32,457 nt of DNA from assembly GCA_944364075.1 (NCBI GenBank), contig CALVVZ010000012.1, positions 1 to 32,457 on the forward strand, in the 5' to 3' direction. Made by a program: the position numbers and the translations under genes. Shown one piece after another: positions 8,867 through 16,336 of this stretch (positions are counted from its first letter, which is position 1; each line of letters starts with the position of its first letter). The notes beneath the pieces are model-generated. The model was given only the letters and a program-made list of their open reading frames with translations. It searched no databases and was not told the origin of the DNA. Source of the stretch: an uncultured Clostridia bacterium (GTDB taxonomy: Bacteria > Bacillota > Clostridia > Christensenellales > Aristaeellaceae).

Positions 8867-9646
8867 AAACCTTTCAAAATTTTCATGAAGGATCATTTCC
8901 TGCTCCCGCGCTGTCAGCGGCAATGCGCGGAAACGCAGAATCTCTTCCTCGGGCTTCCACATGGGATAATCCGTACCGAAGAACACCTGGGATGCGCCGT
9001 AGCGGTGGATCACCTTCACCGCCTCCTCGGGAGGCAGGGCATACAGGCTGGAAGAAGTATCAACCCATACGTTTCCACGTCCAGCCAGGATCTTCCAGGC
9101 GTCGCTCCATACGGACCAACCGCCCAGATGGGCACAGATCGCCCGCAGACGCGGTACCCGGTCCAGCGCCCGGGCCATGCGTTCGGGCTGGCTGTAAGGA
9201 TAGCGCTTATCCCCCGTATGCAACAGCAGCGCCAGATTGCGCTCCGCCATGGCCTCAAAAAGCTTTACTGCGTTGGGATCGTCCAGGCAGAAGTGCTGAA
9301 AATCGGGGTGCAGCTTCACGCCCTTCAGTCCCAGGGAAAGAATGCGGTCCAGCTCCTTTTCCATTTCAGGATGATCCGGGTGCATGGCCCCAAAGCCCAC
9401 GAACCGGTCTGGATGCTCCGCCACGCTGCGGGCAATGAAATCATTGATGGAATGCGCCCGTTCCCAAGTTACCGCCACCGATTGCACCAGAAAGCGGTCG
9501 ATGCCCGCCTGATCCCCATGGCGCAGCAGGGTTTCCACCGTACCGTCCAGATCCATGGGAATGTCGTAAAACTTGCCGATGGACGCCGCGGCTTTCATGG
9601 CGATGGCGTCAGGATAAATATGGGCATGAGTATCAATGATGGTCAT
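8849..9646 (-). CDS. Amidohydrolase-2 family metal-dependent hydrolase (TIM barrel)
   Basis: 265 residues. The start MTIIDTHAHIYPD is chosen because it is the family's usual N-terminus and AAGGAT precedes it; the open frame extends 44 codons further upstream without support. Metal-binding HxH is at H7/H9, a further histidine is in VKLHPDFQHF, another in LLLHTGDK, and the barrel-closing aspartate is in FFGTDYPMW. These fit PF04909, whose members include decarboxylases and lactone or amide hydrolases. The substrate cannot be inferred. It starts 35 bases after purA on the same strand, so it is probably co-transcribed. That pairing has no obvious metabolic logic and may only reflect position. Confidence 0.85.
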   Translation of the reverse strand: MTIIDTHAHIYPDAIAMKAAASIGKFYDIPMDLDGTVETLLRHGDQAGIDRFLVQSVAVTWERAHSINDFIARSVAEHPDRFVGFGAMHPDHPEMEKELDRILSLGLKGVKLHPDFQHFCLDDPNAVKLFEAMAERNLALLLHTGDKRYPYSQPERMARALDRVPRLRAICAHLGGWSVWSDAWKILAGRGNVWVDTSSSLYALPPEEAVKVIHRYGASQVFFGTDYPMWKPEEEILRFRALPLTAREQEMILHENFERFLARCV

Positions 9647-9681
9647 GCGCTCACATCCTTCTGTAATGCAAAGCCCTGTCT

Positions 9682-10956
9682 TTACCGGTAGAGTATATCT
9701 TCCCGGCGGGGGCCATTGGAAACCATATGAATGGGCGCGCCCACCTGCGCCTCGATGAACTCCACGTATTTGCGGCAATTCTCCGGCAACTCGTCATAGT
9801 TGCGGATACCGCGGATATCGCACTTCCAGCCCGGCAGCTTTTCGTAGACGGGCTTGCAGCGCATGAGCCGGGGCGTGTCCGGGAAGTCCGTAATCTGCTG
9901 GCCGTCCAGCTCGTAGGCCACGCAAACAGGAATCTCATCCAGATAGCCCAGCACGTCCAGATTGGTGAGCACCACCTCGGTGGCGCCCTGCACCATGACG
10001 CCGTAGCGGCTGGCTACGCAGTCAAACCAGCCCACATCCCGGGCACGGCCGGTGGTGGCGCCAAACTCGCCCGCGTCCCCGCCCCGGCGGCGCAGCTCGT
10101 CCCCCTCGGGACCGGTAAGGCGCACCACAAAGGGCCCCGCGCCCACCGCGCTGGAATAGGCCTTGGTGACGCAATAGATGTCCGTCATATCCCGGGGCGA
10201 TACGCCCGCGCCTACACAGCCATAGCCCGCCAGGGGCGAGGAGGAGGTGGTATACGGATAGATGCCGTGATCCGGGTCGCGCAGGGAACCCAGCTGACCC
10301 TCCAACAGAATCAGTTTGCCTTCCTTGTTGGCCTTATGCAGGTACAGGGTGGTATCGCAGACCATGGGGCGAATCTTCTCGGCCAGCTCCTTGAGCTTGG
10401 CGATCAGCTGCTCCAGGTCAATGGGCGGCTTGTGATACAGGCCCTCCAGAAGCGCGTTTTTCTTCACCAGGGCGATTTTCAGCCGCTCCCGGAGGATGTC
10501 CTCGTCATAGAGCTGGCATACCTGAATGCCCACCTTGGCGAACTTGTCGCTGTAAAAAGGCGCGATGCCCGACTTGGTGGAGCCGAAGGACTGCTTGCCC
10601 AGCCGCTCCTCCTCGAACTTGTCAAAGTCCACATGATAGGGCATCATCACCTGGGCGCGGTCGCTGATGAGCAGCTTGGGCATGGGCACGCCACGGGAAG
10701 TAAGCCCCTCCAGCTCGCTGAGCAGCGCTTCGATATTCAGCGCAACGCCAGGCCCGATGATGTTCACAATATGGGGATGGAATACCCCGGAGGGCAGCAG
10801 ATGCAGGGCAAACTTGCCATATTCGTTGATGATGGTATGCCCGGCGTTGGCGCCGCCCTGAAAACGTACCACAATGTCGCTTTTTTCCGCCAGCAGATCG
10901 GTTACCTTGCCCTTGCCTTCGTCGCCCCAGTTGGCGCCCACAATGGTATGTACCAT
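9682..10956 (-). CDS. purA: Adenylosuccinate synthetase
   Basis: 424 residues. Joins IMP and aspartate using GTP to give adenylosuccinate, the first committed step to AMP, in the cytoplasm. The N-terminal loop GANWGDEGKGK contains the catalytic aspartate D12, and H40 is in GANAGHT. The GTP/IMP-site region LLEGQLGSLRDPDHGIYPY and FGATTGRARDVGWFD near the C-terminal third are recognisable, although EGQLGS and GRARD differ from the common EGAQGT and GRPRR forms. Length is normal. The ATG at 10956 follows ACGGAGGAC. It lies 87 bases downstream of dapL with no terminator between them, so dapF-dapL-purA probably share a transcript. Both PurA and the lysine pathway draw on aspartate. Confidence 0.96.
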   Translation of the reverse strand: MVHTIVGANWGDEGKGKVTDLLAEKSDIVVRFQGGANAGHTIINEYGKFALHLLPSGVFHPHIVNIIGPGVALNIEALLSELEGLTSRGVPMPKLLISDRAQVMMPYHVDFDKFEEERLGKQSFGSTKSGIAPFYSDKFAKVGIQVCQLYDEDILRERLKIALVKKNALLEGLYHKPPIDLEQLIAKLKELAEKIRPMVCDTTLYLHKANKEGKLILLEGQLGSLRDPDHGIYPYTTSSSPLAGYGCVGAGVSPRDMTDIYCVTKAYSSAVGAGPFVVRLTGPEGDELRRRGGDAGEFGATTGRARDVGWFDCVASRYGVMVQGATEVVLTNLDVLGYLDEIPVCVAYELDGQQITDFPDTPRLMRCKPVYEKLPGWKCDIRGIRNYDELPENCRKYVEFIEAQVGAPIHMVSNGPRREDILYR

Positions 10957-11043
10957 GTCGTCCTCCGTATCGCGCCGCGCTCCGTCCGCCCGCAGGCATT
11001 CCGGTCACGGCTGTATTTTTCGCTGGATCTGTCCGTCCTTTGC

Positions 11044-12273
11044 TCAGATCTGCCAGTTCTTGACCCGTTCCATGGCCTGAAGCGTCTTTTCCCGGGTATT
11101 GAAGGCCGTCAGGCGGAAATATCCTTCGCCGCTGGGGCCGAATCCGGCGCCCGGCGTGCCCACGATGCTGCACTCGGTCAGCAGCTTGTCAAAGAATGTC
11201 CAGCTATCCATATCCCCGGGGGTTTTCAGCCAGATATAGGGGGCGTCCGTTCCGCCGTAAACGTCAAAGCCCTTGGCTTGCAGGCTTTCCCGAATGATTC
11301 GGGCGTTTTCCATATAGCCGGCGATCACCTGCTTGATCTGCGCCTGTCCCTCGGGGGTATATACCGCCGCGGCGCCCCGTTGCACAGGGTAGCTGACGCC
11401 GTTGAACTTGGTGGCCACGCGGCGCTTCCACATGTCGTTGAGGCTCACCATTTCGCCCCCGGCCCCTTGGCCGCGCACCTCATGGGGAATCACCGTATAA
11501 GCGCAGCGGGTGCCGGTAAAGCCGGCGGTTTTGCTGAAGGAATTGCACTCGATGGCCACCTCCCGCGCGCCTTCCACCTCATAGATGCTCAGGGGAATTT
11601 CCGGGTTGGTGACGTAGGCGCGATAGGCCGCGTCATAGACGATGACCGCGCCGTTCTTCCGCGCCCAGTCCACGAACACCTTCAGCTGCGCCTTGGTGAG
11701 CACGGTGCCGGTGGGATTGTTGGGGTAGCACAGATACACCACATCCACGGGCTGCTGAGGCAGCGGCGGCACAAAGCCGTTTTCCGCGTTGCAGGGCAGG
11801 TAGACCAGCCGGTTCCAGCGGTCGCCCACATAATCCCCGGCCCGCCCGGCCATGGCGTTGGAATCCACGTAGACCGGATACACCGGGTCCGTCACCGCGA
11901 TCACCGCGTCCGGGCTGAAAAGCTCCTGGATGTTGCCCACGTCGCACTTGGCTCCGTCGGAGATGAACACCTCGTCGTAAGCGACCTCCACCCCGCGGGT
12001 GGCGTAGTCGCCCTGGCGAATGGCGTTGATCAGAAAATCATAGCCGAAATCCGGCCCGTATCCACGAAAGGTCTCCTCATGCCCCATCTCTTCCACAGCC
12101 TCATGCATGGCCGCGATGACCGCGGGCACCAGGGGCTTGGTCACGTCGCCGATGCCCAGCCGGATGATCTCCCGTTCCGGGTGCGCCTCCTGGTAAGCCT
12201 TCACCCGCCGGGCTACCTCCGCGAACAGGTAGGAGCCGGGCAGCTTCTGAAAATTCTCATTGACGCGCAGCAA
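11044..12273 (-). CDS. dapL: LL-diaminopimelate aminotransferase (TTG start)
   Basis: A fold-type I PLP aminotransferase that converts tetrahydrodipicolinate plus glutamate directly to LL-diaminopimelate, bypassing the succinyl or acetyl route. The N-terminus [21 protein letters not shown] and the block GDVTKPLVP are hallmarks of DapL. The PLP lysine is K248 in [10 protein letters not shown], and YPNNPTG binds the cofactor region. I place the start at the TTG at 12271-12273. GAGGAGG lies seven bases upstream of it, and the resulting 409 residues match the family's normal N-terminus. The in-frame ATG at 12309 would overlap dapF, has no ribosome binding site, and adds 12 atypical residues. It lies 23 bases after dapF. 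Nothing suggests inactivation. Confidence 0.95.
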   Translation of the reverse strand: MLRVNENFQKLPGSYLFAEVARRVKAYQEAHPEREIIRLGIGDVTKPLVPAVIAAMHEAVEEMGHEETFRGYGPDFGYDFLINAIRQGDYATRGVEVAYDEVFISDGAKCDVGNIQELFSPDAVIAVTDPVYPVYVDSNAMAGRAGDYVGDRWNRLVYLPCNAENGFVPPLPQQPVDVVYLCYPNNPTGTVLTKAQLKVFVDWARKNGAVIVYDAAYRAYVTNPEIPLSIYEVEGAREVAIECNSFSKTAGFTGTRCAYTVIPHEVRGQGAGGEMVSLNDMWKRRVATKFNGVSYPVQRGAAAVYTPEGQAQIKQVIAGYMENARIIRESLQAKGFDVYGGTDAPYIWLKTPGDMDSWTFFDKLLTECSIVGTPGAGFGPSGEGYFRLTAFNTREKTLQAMERVKNWQI

Positions 12274-12296
12274 AACAGCATCCTCCTCTATCTGCT

Positions 12297-13130
12297 TCAA
12301 TCCGGCCATATGCCGTCAAAGACGAAAGCGGCAGGGCCGGTCTGATATACATGATTGTCCTCGGGAGACCATTCCACCTCCAGGCGGCCGCCGGTAAGCT
12401 CCAGGGTGGCCTTGCGGTCCGCACGGCCGGTGAGCACCGCCGCCACCAGCGTAGCGCAAGCGCCCGTACCGCAGGCCAGGGTTTCCCCTGCGCCGCGCTC
12501 CCACACGCGCATGCGGATATGGTCCCGGCGGACCACCTTGGCAAACTCCACATTGGTGCGGTTGGGGAAGACGGCTTCGTGCTCCATCAGCGGCCCCAGC
12601 AGCGTAAGCTCCAGGGCGTCGGGTTCATCCACAAAAATCACGCAATGGGGATTGCCCATGGACACGCAGTGAATGCGCCAGTCGATGCCGCCCACAGTCA
12701 GCGGATAATTGAGCACCACTTCCCCGGGCAAACGCACGGGAATGCGCCGGGGGTCCAGTTCCGGGCCGCCCATATCCACCCGGACGGTTTCCACGATGCC
12801 TGCGCGAACACGGAGCTGCAACTCCTTCAGCCCCGCCTGCGTCATCAATGTCACCGTGGTTTTCTCCGTCAGTCCCCGTTCATAAACATATTTTCCGATG
12901 CAACGGCAGGCATTTCCGCACATTTCCGATTCGCTGCCGTCGCTGTTGAAGATGCGCATGGAGAAATCTGCCACATCGCTGGGGCCAATCAGCACCAGCC
13001 CGTCGGCTCCCACGCCATAATGCGCCCGGCTCATCTCCACGGCCAGACGTTCAGGTTCCCGGACGGTTTCCTCAAAGCAGTTCACATAGATGTAGTCGTT
13101 CCCGATTCCCTGCATCTTGGTAAATCGCAT
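12297..13130 (-). CDS. dapF: Diaminopimelate epimerase
   Basis: 277 residues. Interconverts LL- and meso-diaminopimelate, the cross-linking residue of peptidoglycan and precursor of lysine. The two catalytic cysteines are C71 in EMCGNACRC and C220 in TLACGTGAC. The substrate-binding start [17 protein letters not shown] is typical. The ATG at 13130 is preferred over an earlier one at 13187 because GGGGAGGGA precedes it and the extra 19 residues are not family-like. First gene of the minus-strand dapF-dapL-purA group, with a sigma-A promoter about 30 bases upstream. I see no lysine riboswitch here, unlike the asd-dapA-dapB operon. Confidence 0.95.
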   Translation of the reverse strand: MRFTKMQGIGNDYIYVNCFEETVREPERLAVEMSRAHYGVGADGLVLIGPSDVADFSMRIFNSDGSESEMCGNACRCIGKYVYERGLTEKTTVTLMTQAGLKELQLRVRAGIVETVRVDMGGPELDPRRIPVRLPGEVVLNYPLTVGGIDWRIHCVSMGNPHCVIFVDEPDALELTLLGPLMEHEAVFPNRTNVEFAKVVRRDHIRMRVWERGAGETLACGTGACATLVAAVLTGRADRKATLELTGGRLEVEWSPEDNHVYQTGPAAFVFDGIWPD

Positions 13131-13157
13131 GTTCCCGCTCCCTCCCCACAATAAGCT

Positions 13158-13186
13158 ATTATAAACCGTTTTTCGGAAATCGTCCA
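13158..13186 (-). promoter_or_regulatory. Sigma-A promoter of dapF-dapL-purA
   Basis: On the minus strand: -35 TGGACG (13181-13186), 17-base spacer, perfect -10 TATAAT (13158-13163). The -10 is 28 bases from the dapF ATG. Confidence 0.7.
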
Positions 13187-13254
13187 CAGAAAAATCAGGG
13201 AAGGCGCGGTTTTACGCGCTTTATTGAAAAAAGGACCGGCGCTTGCGCCGGTCA

Positions 13255-13370
13255 CAGGCTGTCAAAAAACCCCGGGGAGGCGTCGGAGGGGCCGAAGCCC
13301 CTTCGACTTTCATTCGTATCCGCCGGCTCTGCCGGCGGGGCGGGTTGTTGATTTTGCTTGCAAAATCAAT
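13255..13370 (+). repeat. Dispersed multi-hairpin repeat, copy A
   Basis: A 116-base unit that starts CAGGCTGTCAAAA and ends GCTTGCAAAATCAAT. It contains three hairpins: an 11-bp stem (13282-13292/13297-13307, one G-U pair), a perfect 8-bp stem CCGCCGGC/GCCGGCGG (13320-13338), and GATTTTGC/GCAAAATC (13350-13367). The same order of motifs recurs at 32120-32233. Confidence 0.75.
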
Positions 13371-13416
13371 TCCTTACAACTTCGGACGACCTCTGGTTGG
13401 CCGAAGTTGCTTTCTC

Positions 13417-13441
13417 AAAAAAGTGGCGGCGCCACTTTTTT
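13417..13441. terminator. Bidirectional terminator-like hairpin
   Basis: AAAAAAGTGGC (13417-13427) pairs perfectly with GCCACTTTTTT (13431-13441) across GGC. An A-rich 5' arm and T-rich 3' arm make it a terminator on either strand. It would stop minus-strand read-through only from the upstream (dapF) side. It is part of the MITE-like element, so termination may be incidental. Confidence 0.55.
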
Positions 13442-13538
13442 GACAAGCTGGGACCGGCGCTTGCGCCGGTCAGACTGCTAACAAAGTAATTTGCTTCATC
13501 ATTTTTATAAGTTATGTATGCATTTTTCCAGATGCAAG

Positions 13539-13641
13539 AGGTTTCGCGCCTGCGGGCGCGACCAAAGGGCTTTCCGATCGCCCTTTGGAAACCTTCGGCC
13601 CCCATACTTTATGCAGCCTTTGCAAGTTAAGGGGCCGGAAG
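13539..13641. repeat. Structured intergenic block (three-way-junction fold plus hairpin)
   Basis: AGGTTT (13539-13544) pairs with AAACCT (13589-13594), enclosing two perfect hairpins: CGCGCC/GGCGCG (13545-13560) and CCAAAGGGC/GCCCTTTGG (13562-13588). A further inverted repeat CTTCGGCCCC/GGGGCCGGAAG (13593-13602/13631-13641, one bulge) follows. No reading frame here looks real. The block lies just past the 3' end of the hydroxyacid dehydrogenase gene on its strand and may act in 3'-end formation, or be another dispersed repeat. Confidence 0.55.
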
Positions 13642-13696
13642 TTTCATTTTCTCGCAGCCCTATGGAAAACGTGGTTTTTTCACCGCTTGCCGGAGC

Positions 13697-14653
13697 TTAT
13701 GCCACCCGATGGGGCGCGTCCCCCGCCAGGAAACCTTTCAGGTTTTCATAGGCAATGGCCATCAGCCGCATACGGGCTTCCCGGGGCGCCCAGGCCACAT
13801 GCGGCGTCAGCACGCAATGGGGGGCCGCCAGCAGCGGCTCCTCGGCGCGGGGAGGTTCCTGCTCCATCACATCAGCCAGGTACCAGCTCAACTGACCACT
13901 GCGCAGAGCGTCCGCCACGTCCTGGGCGACCACCACGCCGCCGCGGGCCGTGTTGATCAGGATGGCGCCCTGTTTCATAGTAGCGATACGCGCCGCGTTC
14001 AGCAGCCCCGCCGTCTCCGCATTCTGCGGGCAGTGGAGCGTCACCACGTCGGATACCGCCAGCAGCTCGTCCAGGGGCAGGTAACGGATATGCGCTTCCT
14101 CCATTTCCGGCTTGCGGTGGGGGCAGGTGTAAACCACCTCCATACCAAAGGCCAGCGCCGCGCGGGCTACCCGTTGCCCGATCTGTCCGAAGCCCACAAT
14201 CCCCAGGGTACGGCCATACAGCTCCTCCAGGGGCGTGATCTGGTAGGTAAAGTCCGGGCAGTTGACCCAGTCTCCCGCATGCACGCTCTGGTTCAGCTCC
14301 GCCACATGGCTCATGGCGTAGAGGAGCAGGGCGAATACGTGCTGCACCACGGATACGGTGCTGTATCCGGGAATATTGGTTACCACCACGCCCTGCTCCT
14401 TGGCGGCAGCAATGTCAATGTTATTGTAGCCCGTGGCCAGCTCGCCCAGGTAGCGCAGTTCCGGGCAGGCTGCCAGCACCTCCCGGGTAATGCGGCACTT
14501 GTTGGTGAGCACGATTTCCGCGCCCTGCATTCGGGGAATCACCTGATCCGCAGGCGTGCGGTCATAGACCGTCAGCTCCCCCAGGGGCCGCAGCAGGTCC
14601 CAGTCCAGATCCTGCGCATGGACGGAGTAGCCGTCCAGGATCACGATTTTCAT
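13697..14653 (-). CDS. D-2-hydroxyacid dehydrogenase (NAD-dependent)
   Basis: 318 residues. The two-domain D-isomer 2-hydroxyacid dehydrogenase fold is clear. The Rossmann motif GFGQIG is at about 154-159. The catalytic triad is R237 in INTARGGVV, E266 in DVMEQEPP and H285 in LTPHVAW. The motif ELATGYNNIDIAAAKE precedes the cofactor domain. Members reduce keto acids such as hydroxypyruvate, glyoxylate or phenylpyruvate; the closest general pattern is glycerate dehydrogenase/hydroxypyruvate reductase, but substrate is not determined. The start MKIVILDGY at 14653 is chosen over an upstream ATG at 14689 because homology begins there; its GAGGCG site is weak. It lies 43 bases after asnS on the same strand, so probably shares that transcript. 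Confidence 0.9.
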   Translation of the reverse strand: MKIVILDGYSVHAQDLDWDLLRPLGELTVYDRTPADQVIPRMQGAEIVLTNKCRITREVLAACPELRYLGELATGYNNIDIAAAKEQGVVVTNIPGYSTVSVVQHVFALLLYAMSHVAELNQSVHAGDWVNCPDFTYQITPLEELYGRTLGIVGFGQIGQRVARAALAFGMEVVYTCPHRKPEMEEAHIRYLPLDELLAVSDVVTLHCPQNAETAGLLNAARIATMKQGAILINTARGGVVVAQDVADALRSGQLSWYLADVMEQEPPRAEEPLLAAPHCVLTPHVAWAPREARMRLMAIAYENLKGFLAGDAPHRVA

Positions 14654-14696
14654 GCGCAACGCGCCTCGCTTTCTTCCGTATGGGTTCACGTATGGA

Positions 14697-16067
14697 TCAG
14701 AACTCGCAATTCATAGGCGTGCGGGCATAGGGAATCACGTCGCGAATGTTGTCCACGCCGGTAAGATAGATCAGCAAGCGTTCAAAGCCCATGCCGAAGC
14801 CCGAATGGGTGCAGCCGCCGAACCGGCGCAGGTTAAGGTACCAGTACATCTGCTCCTTGGAGATATGGAGCTGGTCCATGCGCTGGCAGAGCAGGTCATA
14901 GCGGGTCTCGCGCTGAGAGCCTCCCATAAGCTCCCCGGCGCCGGGTACCAGCAGGTCCACCGCAGCGACGGTTTTCCCATCGTCATTCTGATACATATAG
15001 AAGGCTTTGATGTCCTTGGGCCAATCGTAGACAAACACGGGGCTGTTGAAATACGTCTCAGTAAGATACTTTTCGTGCTCCTTGGCCAGGTCTTCCCCGT
15101 ATTTGGGCTCAAACTGGAACTGCTCCTTGGCCTGGCGCAGAATGGTGATGGCTTCCTCGTGGGTCACCCGCGCCGCGCCGGAGGTCGCCAGACCCCGCAG
15201 CTTGTCCAGCAAGCCGCCGCCGGTGAACTGGTCCAGGAAGGTCAACTCATCCCCACACTTGTCCAGCACGGTATTCACCAGGTACTTCAGGAAATCTTCC
15301 TCAATATCCATCAGCTGGTGAATGTCGCAGAAGGCGATTTCCGGCTCGATCATCCAAAACTCCGCGGCGTGGGTCTTGGTATTGGAGTTCTCTGCCCGGA
15401 AGGTGGGGCCGAAGGTATAGACCTTCGAGAACGCCATGGCAAAGGTTTCCGCCTCCAGCTGCCCCGTCACCGCCAGGGAGGTGGCCCGGCCGAAGAAATC
15501 CTTGCTGGGGTCCTTCTGCTCTTCCGGGAGGAGGCTGGTCACGGTAAAGGTATTGCCTGCGCCTTCCGCGTCATTGGCGGTAATCAGGGGCGTGTGTACA
15601 TAAAGATAGCCCCGGTCCTGGAAATAAGTATGGATGGCCATGGAGGCCACGGAGCGTACCCGGAACACCGCCTGGAACAAGCGGGTCCTGGGGCGCAGAT
15701 AAGCGATCTCCCGCAGGTACTCCACCGTGTGCCGCTTGGGCTGCAGGGGATAATCCTCCGGGCAGTCGCCCAGCAGCGTCACCCGCTTCGCCTGAATCTC
15801 CGGGGTGGTAGGGTCCTTGTAAGCCGGCACCACCTTGCCCAGCACCTCAATGGCCGCGCCGATATGAAACCCCTTGACCTGGTCGTAGTTTTCGATCCCC
15901 GCGTCATACACCACCTGAGGATTTTTGAAGCAGGTACCGTCAAAGAAATCAATAAACCCCATATTCTTTTGCTTGCGGTGGTTACGAATCCAGCCCCGCA
16001 GCAGCACTTCCTGTCCCGTCAACGCCTCCAGGCGTTCTTTCAGCTCTCGTGTAGTGATCGCGTCCAT
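14697..16067 (-). CDS. asnS: Asparagine--tRNA ligase
   Basis: 456 residues, a class IIb aminoacyl-tRNA synthetase. An N-terminal OB-fold anticodon-binding domain (VLLRGWIRNHRKQKNMGFIDF) precedes the catalytic domain. Motif 2 is in YTFGPTFRAENSNTKTHAAEFWMIEPE (key residues FRAE and the EFWMIEPE block), and motif 3 is GFGMGFERLLIYLTG. AsnRS is distinguished from AspRS by the RAENSNTxxHxAEFWMxEPE pattern. Start at 16067 has GGAGCGG upstream. There is no T-box leader: only about 50 bases lie between the -10 box and the start codon. Its presence implies direct asparaginylation of tRNA-Asn. It is followed by the hydroxyacid dehydrogenase gene. Confidence 0.96.
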   Translation of the reverse strand: MDAITTRELKERLEALTGQEVLLRGWIRNHRKQKNMGFIDFFDGTCFKNPQVVYDAGIENYDQVKGFHIGAAIEVLGKVVPAYKDPTTPEIQAKRVTLLGDCPEDYPLQPKRHTVEYLREIAYLRPRTRLFQAVFRVRSVASMAIHTYFQDRGYLYVHTPLITANDAEGAGNTFTVTSLLPEEQKDPSKDFFGRATSLAVTGQLEAETFAMAFSKVYTFGPTFRAENSNTKTHAAEFWMIEPEIAFCDIHQLMDIEEDFLKYLVNTVLDKCGDELTFLDQFTGGGLLDKLRGLATSGAARVTHEEAITILRQAKEQFQFEPKYGEDLAKEHEKYLTETYFNSPVFVYDWPKDIKAFYMYQNDDGKTVAAVDLLVPGAGELMGGSQRETRYDLLCQRMDQLHISKEQMYWYLNLRRFGGCTHSGFGMGFERLLIYLTGVDNIRDVIPYARTPMNCEF

Positions 16068-16115
16068 ACTCTATTCCGCTCCTTTTGCGCGCCTTTGCGC
16101 AAATTCGTCCCCTGT

Positions 16116-16144
16116 ATGATAGCACAGGCGCAGGGAAGAAGCAA
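16116..16144 (-). promoter_or_regulatory. Probable sigma-A promoter of asnS
   Basis: On the minus strand: -35-like TTGCTT (16139-16144), 17-base spacer, -10 TATCAT (16116-16121), 49 bases before the asnS start codon. The -35 match is modest. Confidence 0.5.
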
Positions 16145-16209
16145 GGAAAACCGTGCCCCGCACCCGTTCCCTTGCCGGTGCGGCTACAAGACTTTTACAA
16201 CTGGGAGCA

Positions 16210-16238
16210 TTGACTTTTCCCCCGGCTTGTTTTACCAT
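16210..16238 (+). promoter_or_regulatory. Probable promoter of the SdrD-like giant gene
   Basis: TTGACT (16210-16215), a 17-base spacer, and TACCAT (16233-16238). A leader of about 90 bases follows before the ATG at 16337. The remainder of the 269-base gap between asnS and this gene shows nothing else. Confidence 0.5.
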
Positions 16239-16336
16239 AATAATTGGAGAAATATGCTGGGAATTGCGTGTTTTTTTCATGCTTGGAAGCAATATAACCG
16301 GGCGGCCTGCCCGAAGAACATGGAGGCAGCGGACGA

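Larger units (their letters stand above)
13233..13472. mobile_element. MITE-like element with long imperfect terminal inverted repeats
   Basis: The two ends are near-exact reverse complements for about 38 bases (13233-13270 against 13436-13472). Each end carries the self-complementary hairpin GACCGGCGCTTGCGCCGGTC, and further inward TGTCAAAAAA (left) against TTTTTTGACA (right). The interior holds no credible gene. It does hold a 116-base multi-hairpin unit (13255-13370), the stem CAACTTCGG/CCGAAGTTG (13377-13385/13401-13409), and a strong A-T-flanked hairpin (13417-13441). No clear target-site duplication is visible. The layout resembles a non-autonomous miniature transposon or a dispersed intergenic repeat. 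Assignment as mobile rests on the inverted ends and on a second, diverged copy of the interior unit at 32.1 kb. Confidence 0.55.

Noticed and set aside
9727..12345. An 872-codon open frame on the plus strand
   Set aside because: It lies antisense to purA and dapL, which have clear family motifs. High GC in third positions keeps the opposite strand free of stops.
13233..13641. CRISPR array
   Set aside because: The repeated units are self-complementary hairpins of different sequence with no regular spacer pattern and no cas genes.
16068..16120. T-box riboswitch before asnS
   Set aside because: Too little leader lies between the promoter and the start codon, and no T-box consensus is visible.
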